Origin: Psychroflexus salis
GTDB lineage: Bacteria > Bacteroidota > Bacteroidia > Flavobacteriales > Flavobacteriaceae
Assembly (NCBI RefSeq): GCF_014640175.1
Contig: NZ_BMGL01000011.1
Location: 60,097 to 124,096, forward strand
Reading direction: 5' to 3'
Length of the DNA stretch: 64,000 bases
Below the pieces are notes generated by a model. The model was given only the letters and a program-made list of their open reading frames with translations. It had not been told where the DNA came from and made no database searches. Position numbers and translations under genes: made by a program. Positions 1 through 7,374 of this stretch are shown here, in pieces (positions within the stretch are counted from its first letter, which is position 1; each line of letters opens with the position of its first letter).

Positions 1-819
1 AATGCGAATACAACATCAGTTTGGTTACAAGAAGATGAAGCAGTAGATGCCGACAGCACTTCTGTAGCTGATGGAGAGCAAACCGAAATGCAAGCTGATT
101 CTACAGCTGTAGAAGAAGTTGAAGAACCTGTTGAAGCTGCAACCGAAGAAGTAGCACAAACTGCCGAAGTAGAAGAAGAAGAAACCTTAGGCTTTCACCA
201 AGAATTAAAGAAAAGATTTATTGAAGGTGGACCTGGTTTTATGGGTATTGTACTTTTGTGTTTAATTTTAGGTTTAGCTATTGCTATTGAAAGAATTATT
301 TACTTAAATCTTGCCACTACCAACTCTAAGAAACTTTCTGCTACCGTAGAAGATGCCTTAAATAGCGGTGGAGTAGAAGCTGCAAAAGAAGTTTGTCGAA
401 ACACAAGCGGTCCAGTTGCTTCAATATACTACCAAGGTTTAGACCGAATGGATGAAGGAGTTGATGCTGCTGAAAAAGCAGTTGTTGCCTACGGAGGTGT
501 GCAAATGGGACAATTAGAGAAAAACGTATCTTGGGTTTCTTTGTTTATTGCTTTAGCACCAATGTTAGGTTTTATGGGTACTGTAATAGGTATGATTAAA
601 GCTTTCGATAAAATTGAAGCGGCAGGAGATATGCAACCATCTTTAGTAGCTGGTGGTATTAAAGTTGCACTTTTAACAACCGTATTTGGTTTAATTGTTG
701 CAATTATTCTTCAAATATTTTATAATTATATCGTAGCTAAAATCGACAGTATTGTAAACGATATGGAAGATGCATCAATTACTTTAATCGACTTGTTAGT
801 AGCACACAAAAACAAATAA
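1..819 (+). CDS. exbB: MotA/TolQ/ExbB proton channel protein, 5' end outside window
   Basis: The reading frame is open from base 1, so the gene begins before the window; the ATG at 88 is internal. It encodes an inner-membrane proton channel subunit that, with ExbD partners, energises an outer-membrane or envelope process from the proton motive force. An acidic Glu/Ala-rich stretch comes first, then three hydrophobic segments: one after FIEGGPGFMG, one containing LAPMLGFMGTVIGM, and one containing VALLTTVFGLIVAIIL. The last two carry the small-residue pattern typical of TolQ/ExbB channels. A membrane protein gene and two exbD genes follow within about 100 bases in total, so this is one operon. 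Whether it serves TonB transport or another machine cannot be told from the sequence. Confidence 0.9.
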   Translation, partial: NANTTSVWLQEDEAVDADSTSVADGEQTEMQADSTAVEEVEEPVEAATEEVAQTAEVEEEETLGFHQELKKRFIEGGPGFMGIVLLCLILGLAIAIERIIYLNLATTNSKKLSATVEDALNSGGVEAAKEVCRNTSGPVASIYYQGLDRMDEGVDAAEKAVVAYGGVQMGQLEKNVSWVSLFIALAPMLGFMGTVIGMIKAFDKIEAAGDMQPSLVAGGIKVALLTTVFGLIVAIILQIFYNYIVAKIDSIVNDMEDASITLIDLLVAHKNK

Positions 820-828
820 TACTTTATT

Positions 829-1266
829 ATGAGTAAGTTTTTAAAAATATTTAAAATTGTTGTTGGTGTTTTAGGAGCCATTCTATTTTTTAGAATCCTA
901 AATACTGGCGACGAAGCATTAGAATTAGATGCAGTGTTACAGTCCAGCGTGGTTTCTCCACTTATGTATGTAGCTTATGCTATACTTTTACTTTGTATTT
1001 TATCTGTATTAGTATTTGTAGTAAAAGGCTTATTTACTGGAAATGTAAAAAATACTTTAATAGGGCTAGGTTCTTTTATTGTAGTACTTATTGTATCTTT
1101 TCTAGTGTCTGAAGGTCAAGAAACAGCCTTGAGGGATGGCGAAGTTCTTTCTGCATATGGCTCTAGATGGGTAAGTGCAGGATTAACTATGTTTTACATA
1201 CTCGTAGCTATTTCAATACTAGCTATTGTAGCTTCAAATTTGAAAGGTTTAATAGCAAAATCATAA
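829..1266 (+). CDS. Small membrane protein between exbB and exbD, function unknown
   Basis: A 145-residue protein with four hydrophobic segments, roughly residues 5-24, 44-66, 74-92 and 112-135, and little soluble sequence between them. It starts 9 bases after exbB and ends 3 bases before exbD, so it is almost certainly co-transcribed with them. I do not recognise a named domain. Its position inside an ExbB/ExbD operon suggests an accessory membrane subunit or assembly factor of that proton channel; this is inference from context only. Confidence 0.75.
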   Translation: MSKFLKIFKIVVGVLGAILFFRILNTGDEALELDAVLQSSVVSPLMYVAYAILLLCILSVLVFVVKGLFTGNVKNTLIGLGSFIVVLIVSFLVSEGQETALRDGEVLSAYGSRWVSAGLTMFYILVAISILAIVASNLKGLIAKS

Positions 1267-1269
1267 ATT

Positions 1270-1881
1270 ATGGCTAGAAGAAATGCACCAGAAGTTAATG
1301 CAGGTTCTATGGCAGATATTGCCTTCCTATTATTGATTTTCTTCCTGGTAACAACCACTATTGAAACCGATAGTGGTATAAGCCGAAAATTACCTCCCAT
1401 TGAGCCGCCAGATATGGAAGATGTTACTTTAAAAGAAAAAAACATTTTCGAAGTATTGGTAGACGATGCAGGAAATATTCTTGTTGAAGAAAAATTGATG
1501 GATGTAAAAGATTTACGTCAAGCAGCTATTCAGTTTTTAGATAATGGTGGAGGAAATGGAAACGAAGCTTGCGACTACTGTCGTGGTCCTAGAGATCCGG
1601 AATCTTCAGACAATCCAGATAAAGCCGTTATTTCTTTACAAAATAATAGGCAGACTAAGTATAAGAACTATATTACGGTTCAAAACGAATTGGTTGCAGC
1701 TTATAATTTTTTAAGAAACAGAGAAGCTAATCGTCTTTTTGGTACAGATTTTACGGCAATGGAAAAAGCTTTTAACGATCCTGAGTATCCTCAGAGTAAA
1801 AAAGATAAGTTGGAAGATCGCATCAAAATTATTAAAAAGATGTATCCACAGAAACTATCTGAAGCTGAACCCAAACGTTAA
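1270..1881 (+). CDS. exbD: ExbD/TolR-family biopolymer transport protein
   Basis: A 203-residue ExbD-like protein: a short cytoplasmic N-terminus, one membrane segment at about residues 15-31, and a periplasmic domain. The conserved proton-carrying aspartate is D16 in the SMADIAFLLLIFF motif. It is longer than usual (about 140 residues in many ExbD proteins) because of an insertion around residues 92-120 that contains a CxxC pair, C101 and C104. It lies 3 bases after the small membrane protein gene and 27 bases before a second exbD. Two different ExbD proteins beside one ExbB is a common arrangement in Bacteroidetes. Confidence 0.92.
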   Translation: MARRNAPEVNAGSMADIAFLLLIFFLVTTTIETDSGISRKLPPIEPPDMEDVTLKEKNIFEVLVDDAGNILVEEKLMDVKDLRQAAIQFLDNGGGNGNEACDYCRGPRDPESSDNPDKAVISLQNNRQTKYKNYITVQNELVAAYNFLRNREANRLFGTDFTAMEKAFNDPEYPQSKKDKLEDRIKIIKKMYPQKLSEAEPKR

Positions 1882-1908
1882 TCATCTAAATTAATTAACA
1901 TTAAAACT

Positions 1909-2391
1909 ATGTCAAAGTTTAAAAAGAAAGGAGATGGCGGAACGCCTGCTATTTCAACTGCATCTTTACCCGATATTGTTTTTATGCTACTGTTCTTTTT
2001 TATGGTAGTAACTGTAATGCGTGATACGTCCTTGAAAGTGCAAAACGTTTTGCCTTATGCTAACCAAACTGAAAAGTTAGATAAAAAGGATTTGGTTATG
2101 TATATTTATGCAGGGAAACCATCCGAACGATACCAACAACAATATGGTACTGAAGCTAGAATACAATTAAACGATAAATATGCATCTGTGTCTGATATTC
2201 AGCAATTTATTTTTGAAGAGAGACAGTCTAAAAGAGAAGAATTGGTGCCCTACTTAACCACTGCTTTAAAAGTTGACCAAGAAACCAATATGGGTTTAGT
2301 GTCTGATATTAAGCAAGAATTAAGAAAGGCAGAAGCCTTAAAAATTAATTACACCACTAAACAAGGTAATTCTTTAGCGAATTACGAATAG
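1909..2391 (+). CDS. exbD: Second ExbD/TolR-family biopolymer transport protein
   Basis: A 160-residue ExbD paralogue and the last gene of the exbB operon. The conserved membrane aspartate is D22 in the SLPDIVFMLLFFFMV stretch, with the single membrane segment at about residues 21-37. The periplasmic part (about 40-160) lacks the CxxC insertion seen in the preceding paralogue. A stem-loop with a T-run follows 32 bases after the stop codon and closes the operon. Confidence 0.92.
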   Translation: MSKFKKKGDGGTPAISTASLPDIVFMLLFFFMVVTVMRDTSLKVQNVLPYANQTEKLDKKDLVMYIYAGKPSERYQQQYGTEARIQLNDKYASVSDIQQFIFEERQSKREELVPYLTTALKVDQETNMGLVSDIKQELRKAEALKINYTTKQGNSLANYE

Positions 2392-2422
2392 TTAGTACTT
2401 GTAAGTTTATTGGTGTAATAGG

Positions 2423-2460
2423 AAAGCTGTTTTTATTTAAAAAGCAGCTTTTTTATTTTT
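2423..2460 (+). terminator. Rho-independent terminator after the exbB-exbD operon
   Basis: Inverted repeat with outer arms AAAGCTG and CAGCTTT, extended by a T5/A5 inner pairing, followed by a run of T from about 2449. It sits between the second exbD and the next + strand gene. Confidence 0.8.
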
Positions 2461-2488
2461 TTGTACTTCTTTGATTTACCTTTGTTAC

Positions 2489-3196
2489 ATGAAGTTTTTT
2501 TACAGTATATTCTTTTTTGTAATAGCCTTTTTTGCTTGTTTTTCTCAAACAGATGAACGTGTTTTGAATTTAGACGAAACAGATTCTTTATATAGAGAAG
2601 ACCAGTTTTATTTCGGCTTCCACATTAATTTATTGCATAATTTGCCTGAAGGCATAAATCAATCTGGTTTGTCTGGCGGTATTATGGGTGGTTTTATTCG
2701 TGATATGCCTATTAATAAAAGACGAAATTGGGCTATAGGATTGGGTTTAGGTGTTTCTGCTAACACCTATGGAAGTAACCTTTTTATAGGCAAAAACGAA
2801 AGCGGTGAAGGAGTTTTTCAAATTCTTGACCGTGATGAAGTTGAATACTCTACCAACCGTTTTTCGACTTATATTGCCGAAGTCCCTGTTCAATTAAGAT
2901 GGAGAACATCAACCCCAACAAAATCTTCTTTTTATCGTATTTATGCAGGCTTTACTTTTGGGTACTTGTATCATTTTAGAAGCCGTTTTGAAGGCAACGA
3001 ATCTACTTTAAAATATTCTTCTTTATCTGAGTTAAACCGAATACGTACAGGTTTACATCTTTCATTTGGTAGTAATTTTGTCAATTTTCACATCCAGTAT
3101 AATTTCAATACGTTGTTCGATGCTCAAATAGCCGATACCAATACTAATTTAGATTTTCAAATATTTAAATTCGGTTTTATCTTTTATATGCTATAG
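2489..3196 (+). CDS. PorT-like outer-membrane beta-barrel protein
   Basis: The ATG at 2489 gives a 235-residue protein with a typical signal peptide (MKFFYSIFFFVIAFFACFSQ); a TTG 18 bases upstream is less likely. The mature part has alternating polar and aromatic strands (for example FGFHINLLHNL, STYIAEVPVQLRWR, SFGSNFVNFHIQYNF) and ends in an aromatic-rich strand, as in small flavobacterial outer-membrane barrels labelled PorT-like. It is not clearly the T9SS component PorT itself. A TAnnTTTG-type sequence, TACCTTTG, lies at 2477-2484 and would give a nearly leaderless transcript. The 3' end overlaps the convergent downstream gene by 6 bases. Confidence 0.75.
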   Translation: MKFFYSIFFFVIAFFACFSQTDERVLNLDETDSLYREDQFYFGFHINLLHNLPEGINQSGLSGGIMGGFIRDMPINKRRNWAIGLGLGVSANTYGSNLFIGKNESGEGVFQILDRDEVEYSTNRFSTYIAEVPVQLRWRTSTPTKSSFYRIYAGFTFGYLYHFRSRFEGNESTLKYSSLSELNRIRTGLHLSFGSNFVNFHIQYNFNTLFDAQIADTNTNLDFQIFKFGFIFYML

Positions 3197-3796
3197 CAGC
3201 AAATTAAAAAAATACAGTTGAGGAATTGCCCCTATTAATGCACCAATTACCAATTCTAGACCAGTGTGAGCTCGTAAGTGTAACCTGGAAGAAGAAACCC
3301 AGCCAATTCCAAAAATTAATAAAGCTAAAACTATTAAATTGATTTGATAAAAATGAACCATATATGCAATTATAAAACAGGTTAACCCCGTTATTCCAGA
3401 AACATGCAAACTGGCTTTGTAATTGAAAAAAACTAATATACTTGCCGAAATTCCCGTAAAAAATATTCCTGAAAAAAAATAAAATAGCACTTGGTTTACA
3501 TCGTTTTGAAAAACAAAATTGACAATAAATGCAGCAATAGTTGTAAAAAACAAAACAGGTAGTCTACGTTCTTTAACATTCGGCATTTGGTAACTACTAA
3601 TTAGCTTAAACTTTTTTAAAGTAAATAAAAAAAACAATGGGATTAGAATAGTTAAGGCTGAAATTGCAATAAGTTGAGCTACTATGTAGTGTGGCGTGTA
3701 AAGATTTTTAGCTTCTAAAAAATAATACATTATGCCTGCTAACGGAAGCCAAATCGGGTGAAAAAAATAAGAGCCAAAGGTTAAAAATCGTTTCAT
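3191..3796 (-). CDS. PAP2-like integral membrane protein with degenerate phosphatase motifs
   Basis: A 201-residue protein with about six hydrophobic segments. The motifs resemble a PAP2 (phosphatidic acid phosphatase type 2) protein but are altered: KERRLP at 75-80 for motif 1, SLHVSG at 129-134 in place of PSGH, and SR-x5-H-x3-E at 170-181 in place of SR-x5-H-x3-D. It may be an active lipid phosphatase with an unusual site or a non-catalytic relative. The start codon overlaps the rpoN stop (TAATG), so translation is probably coupled to rpoN. Confidence 0.6.
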   Translation of the reverse strand: MKRFLTFGSYFFHPIWLPLAGIMYYFLEAKNLYTPHYIVAQLIAISALTILIPLFFLFTLKKFKLISSYQMPNVKERRLPVLFFTTIAAFIVNFVFQNDVNQVLFYFFSGIFFTGISASILVFFNYKASLHVSGITGLTCFIIAYMVHFYQINLIVLALLIFGIGWVSSSRLHLRAHTGLELVIGALIGAIPQLYFFNLLL

Positions 3797-5244
3797 TATA
3801 TTTCCTTTCTAAGTCTAGCTACAGGAATGTCAAGCTGCTCCCTATATTTGGCTACTGTTCTTCTAGCTATTGGATATCCTTTTTCTTTTAAAACGGATGC
3901 TAATTTCGAATCGGTGTAAGGTTTCTTTTTGTTCTCTTTTGAAACAGCTGTTTCTAGTATTTTTTTAATTTCTCGTGTAGATACGTCTTCGCCTTTATCA
4001 TTTTTCATCGATTCTGAAAAAAATACTTTTATCAATTTTGTGCCATAGGGTGTGTCTACATATTTGCTATTAGCAACTCGCGAAACGGTTGAAATATCCA
4101 TATCTATTTCTTCGGCTATATCTTTAAGAATCATTGGTTTTAAATCGCGTTCATCGCCACTTAAAAAATATTCTCTTTGGTAATTCATAATTGCACTCAT
4201 CGTTAACATGAGTGTTTCTTGGCGTTGCCGTATAGCTTCAATAAACCATTTTGCAGAATCTAGCTTTTGTTTAATAAACAAAACTGTTTGCTTCTGCGAT
4301 TTTGACTTTTCTTTACTTTCTTTATACGAATTAAGCATGTTCGCATAATTTTTTGAAACATGCATCATGGGTACGTTTCTAGAATTTAAGCTTAATTCTA
4401 AATCTCCATCTTTAATTTTAATAGTGAAATCGGGAATAACATGCTCTACCATTTTAGTTCCTCCAGCATAAGAAGCACCTGGTTTAGGATTTAAACCTTC
4501 AATCTCTTCAATTGCTTCTTTTAATTCTTCTTCAGTAATTGAAAATTTATGCATTAATTTTTGATAATGTTTTTTCGCAAACATATCAAAAGCATTATTT
4601 ATAATATTGGCGGCTAAGTCAACTGATTTTGATGCATTTTTTTGCTTAAGTTGAATAGCTAAACACTCTTCTAAATTTCTTGCACCTACTCCAGCTGGAT
4701 CTAAACTTTGTACTTTCATTAGTACTTGGTTTAGTTCAGTTTCATTGGTATATACATTTTGGGTGAAAGCTAAATCGTCTAGTAAATCTAGTGTACTTCT
4801 TCTTATATAACCAGCTTCATCGATGCTACCCACTAAAAACTCTGCTATTTTTTCTTCTTGTTGAGACATCGAAAAAGTTTGCAATTGGTTGTTTAAATAC
4901 TCTGTAAAACTAGTACCAGATGCGTAAGGAACTTTTTTATCATCATCGTCTGGCGAATAATTATTGGTGTAGAGTTTATAATCGGGTATTTCGTCGTCGC
5001 TAAGGTAATCGTCTACATCAAAATCAGTTTCAATTACATCATGGTCTTCATTTTGGTTAGAATTGTCGAACTCATCTGCAAATTCATCCTTTTCTTTTCC
5101 AGATTCTAAGGCAGGATTTTCTTCTAATTCTTGTTTTATACGTTGTTCGAAAGCAAGTGTAGGTAACTGAATTAATTTCATCAACTGGATTTGCTGAGGA
5201 GACAGTTTTTGTGATAATTTTAAATTAAATTGTTGCTTAAGCAT
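3796..5244 (-). CDS. rpoN: RNA polymerase sigma-54 factor
   Basis: A 482-residue sigma-54. The glutamine- and leucine-rich region I is at the N-terminus (QKLSPQQIQLMKLIQLP), which contacts enhancer-binding activators. An acidic region follows at about 48-95, then the core-binding domain. A helix-turn-helix lies near KDIAEEIDMDISTVSRVANS, and the RpoN box ARRTVAKYRE is at 460-469, the -24 promoter recognition signature. Length and domain order are normal. It lies downstream of asnS but a strong terminator separates them. No sigma-54 activator (GAFTGA AAA+ protein) is encoded in this window. Confidence 0.97.
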   Translation of the reverse strand: MLKQQFNLKLSQKLSPQQIQLMKLIQLPTLAFEQRIKQELEENPALESGKEKDEFADEFDNSNQNEDHDVIETDFDVDDYLSDDEIPDYKLYTNNYSPDDDDKKVPYASGTSFTEYLNNQLQTFSMSQQEEKIAEFLVGSIDEAGYIRRSTLDLLDDLAFTQNVYTNETELNQVLMKVQSLDPAGVGARNLEECLAIQLKQKNASKSVDLAANIINNAFDMFAKKHYQKLMHKFSITEEELKEAIEEIEGLNPKPGASYAGGTKMVEHVIPDFTIKIKDGDLELSLNSRNVPMMHVSKNYANMLNSYKESKEKSKSQKQTVLFIKQKLDSAKWFIEAIRQRQETLMLTMSAIMNYQREYFLSGDERDLKPMILKDIAEEIDMDISTVSRVANSKYVDTPYGTKLIKVFFSESMKNDKGEDVSTREIKKILETAVSKENKKKPYTDSKLASVLKEKGYPIARRTVAKYREQLDIPVARLRKEI

Positions 5245-5318
5245 TGTATAATTAATGTTTCAATCAAAGATAGCGAAATATTGATAGATGAAGTTATGGA
5301 TTGGATACTAAAGTGCAA

Positions 5319-5347
5319 TAAAAAGTCGCTTTAAAAGCGACTTTTTA
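5319..5347 (-). terminator. Terminator of asnS
   Basis: Twelve-base complementary arms (AAAAGTCGCTTT and its complement) separated by one base, so the real loop is inside the A/T part. The minus-strand RNA ends in a T-run directly after asnS. It separates asnS from rpoN. Confidence 0.85.
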
Positions 5348-5350
5348 TTT

Positions 5351-6793
5351 TTAAAATTCAGCATTTTGTGGGGTTCTGGGATAAGGAATTACATCTCTAA
5401 TGTTACTCATTCCTGTAGCAAATAAGACTAATCTTTCAAATCCAAGACCAAAGCCACTATGTTTACATGTACCAAATTTTCGAGTTTCTAAATACCACCA
5501 CAATTCTTCTGGATCGATATGCAAAGCCTTCATTTTTTCTAGTAATACATCATAGCGTTCTTCTCGCTGAGACCCACCAACAATTTCGCCAATACCAGGA
5601 AACAAAATGTCCATAGCACGAACCGTTTTGCCATCTTCGTTTAAACGCATATAAAAAGCTTTTATATTAGTAGGATAATCGAATAAAATTACAGGACATT
5701 TAAAGTGTTTTTCAACTAAAAATCGTTCGTGTTCACTTTGTAAGTCAGCTCCCCAATCTTCAATCGGGTATTGAAACTTCTTCTTTTTATTGGGTTTCGA
5801 ATTTTTTAGAATTTCGATGGCTTCAGTATAACTTACCCGTTTAAAATTGTTTTTTAATACAAAATCAATTTTTTCACGTAGTGGCATAGGTGCTCTTTCT
5901 GCTTGTGGTTTGTTTTTGTCTTCTTGTAACAATCGGTTTTCTAAAAAAGCTAAATCGCTATTGCATTCTTTTTGAATATAATCTAGTACATATTTAATAA
6001 AGTCTTCTGCTAAGTCCATGTTTCCATCTAATTCACAAAAAGCTACTTCGGGTTCAATCATCCAAAATTCTGCTAAATGTCGAGATGTGTTGGAATTTTC
6101 GGCTCTAAAAGTTGGACCAAAAGTATATACTTTGCTTAAACCTAGTGCATATGTTTCTGCTTCTAATTGGCCACTAACACTTAAGTTGGTTTCTTTTCCA
6201 AAAAAATCTTCTTTAAAGTTTACATTTCCATCATCGTTTTTTGGTATTTCGTCTAAGTTGAAATTGGTTACTTTAAAAGTTTCGCCAGCTCCTTCTGCAT
6301 CTGATCCTGTTATTATTGGTGTATGCACATGGTTAAATCCCTTACTGTTAAAATATTGATGTACAGCAAAAGAAAGTTTAGAGCGAACTCTCATTATAGC
6401 ACCAAAGGTATTAGTGCGAACTCTTAAATGTGCTTGTTCTCTTAGTTTTTCTAAGCTGTGTCGTTTAGGCGATAAAATAGTTTTTCTAACATCTTCTGGA
6501 TTAGCTTCACCCAGTATGCTAAGTTTTTCGACTTCAATTTCAACACGTTGACCGCTACCTTCACTCTCTTTTAAAGTGCCTTGAACCAAAACAGCCGCAC
6601 CTACGTTAACTTGATTTAATATTGTTTGATCAAAATTTTCAAAATCAACAACACATTGAAGGTTTTCTACGCAAGATCCGTCGTTTAATGCTATAAAACG
6701 ATTGCTTCTAAACGACCTAACCCATCCTTTACATTCAAATTCTTTGAGTAAATCTCCGCTTTCAAGAATTTCTTTTACTCCAGCTTTTATCAT
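5351..6793 (-). CDS. asnS: Asparaginyl-tRNA synthetase
   Basis: A 480-residue class II aminoacyl-tRNA synthetase that charges tRNA-Asn. The N-terminal OB-fold anticodon-binding domain covers about residues 15-95. The class II motif 2 FRAENSNTSRHL is at 229-240 and motif 3 GFGLGFERLVLF is at 447-458, with the ATP-binding arginine R454. GSDAEGAGETF at 163-173 matches the AsnRS active-site loop rather than AspRS. Length is typical. It is monocistronic, with its own terminator downstream. Confidence 0.97.
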   Translation of the reverse strand: MIKAGVKEILESGDLLKEFECKGWVRSFRSNRFIALNDGSCVENLQCVVDFENFDQTILNQVNVGAAVLVQGTLKESEGSGQRVEIEVEKLSILGEANPEDVRKTILSPKRHSLEKLREQAHLRVRTNTFGAIMRVRSKLSFAVHQYFNSKGFNHVHTPIITGSDAEGAGETFKVTNFNLDEIPKNDDGNVNFKEDFFGKETNLSVSGQLEAETYALGLSKVYTFGPTFRAENSNTSRHLAEFWMIEPEVAFCELDGNMDLAEDFIKYVLDYIQKECNSDLAFLENRLLQEDKNKPQAERAPMPLREKIDFVLKNNFKRVSYTEAIEILKNSKPNKKKKFQYPIEDWGADLQSEHERFLVEKHFKCPVILFDYPTNIKAFYMRLNEDGKTVRAMDILFPGIGEIVGGSQREERYDVLLEKMKALHIDPEELWWYLETRKFGTCKHSGFGLGFERLVLFATGMSNIRDVIPYPRTPQNAEF

Positions 6794-7329
6794 TTTAAAG
6801 TAGATTTTTTTATGTCTCGCAAATATACTTTTTTAAGCTAATTCTTTGCAGCGTTTTAAAATGAATTAGAGAAGTCGCACAGAATGTTCTTCTAACTATC
6901 TCCTATCTATTACAAGAGTTATCAAAACAACACGCCAGCAAAAACTTTAACTACTAATATTTAACTTTTTGCACGTTAAAATGATTCATTTGATATTCAA
7001 AATGTATTCTAGCTAAACTGCTTCATCTGAAGTTAAAAAAAATAAATAGCAATTTTTTCTACTCAGATAAAAATTATTTGAATCTTAGAAACATAACGGA
7101 GTCTATCAAAAATAATGTAGAAATTTACCTACTTTTTGATGAAGAAATATGCTGAAATTTTGTTTTTTATCTAATAAAACCGCGATTTTATTAGTATTTT
7201 ATGTGTAAAAATATTTTTTTTAACATAAAAATACAAAAAATACCCATTATCGGGTATGCTTTTCTATGTTGTTTATTTATATATTTGGTGTTAGAGAATA
7301 AGTTTTAGGGGTATTTCTTATTCAATTTT
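6794..7329. other. AT-rich intergenic region, no gene found
   Basis: About 540 bases between the asnS start and the end of the RND exporter gene. I see no convincing open reading frame. The only structure I can point to is an inverted repeat ATACCC-N6-GGGTAT at 7240-7257 and a related GGGGTATTTC at 7308-7317. The 5' part must contain the asnS promoter on the minus strand. Confidence 0.5.
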
Positions 7330-7355
7330 AAAAGCCTAGCAATTGCTAGGCTTTT
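7330..7355 (-). terminator. Terminator after the RND exporter gene
   Basis: A perfect palindrome with core GCCTAGCAATTGCTAGGC flanked by A4/T4, 20 bases after the exporter stop codon. The better T-run is on the plus strand, so it may work in both directions, but only the minus-strand gene is positioned to use it. Confidence 0.75.
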
Positions 7356-7374
7356 TTGTGTTTATAACTTAAAT

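Noticed and set aside
6018..6359. 113-codon open frame opposite asnS
   Set aside because: It is antisense to a conserved synthetase motif region and has no start context or homology.
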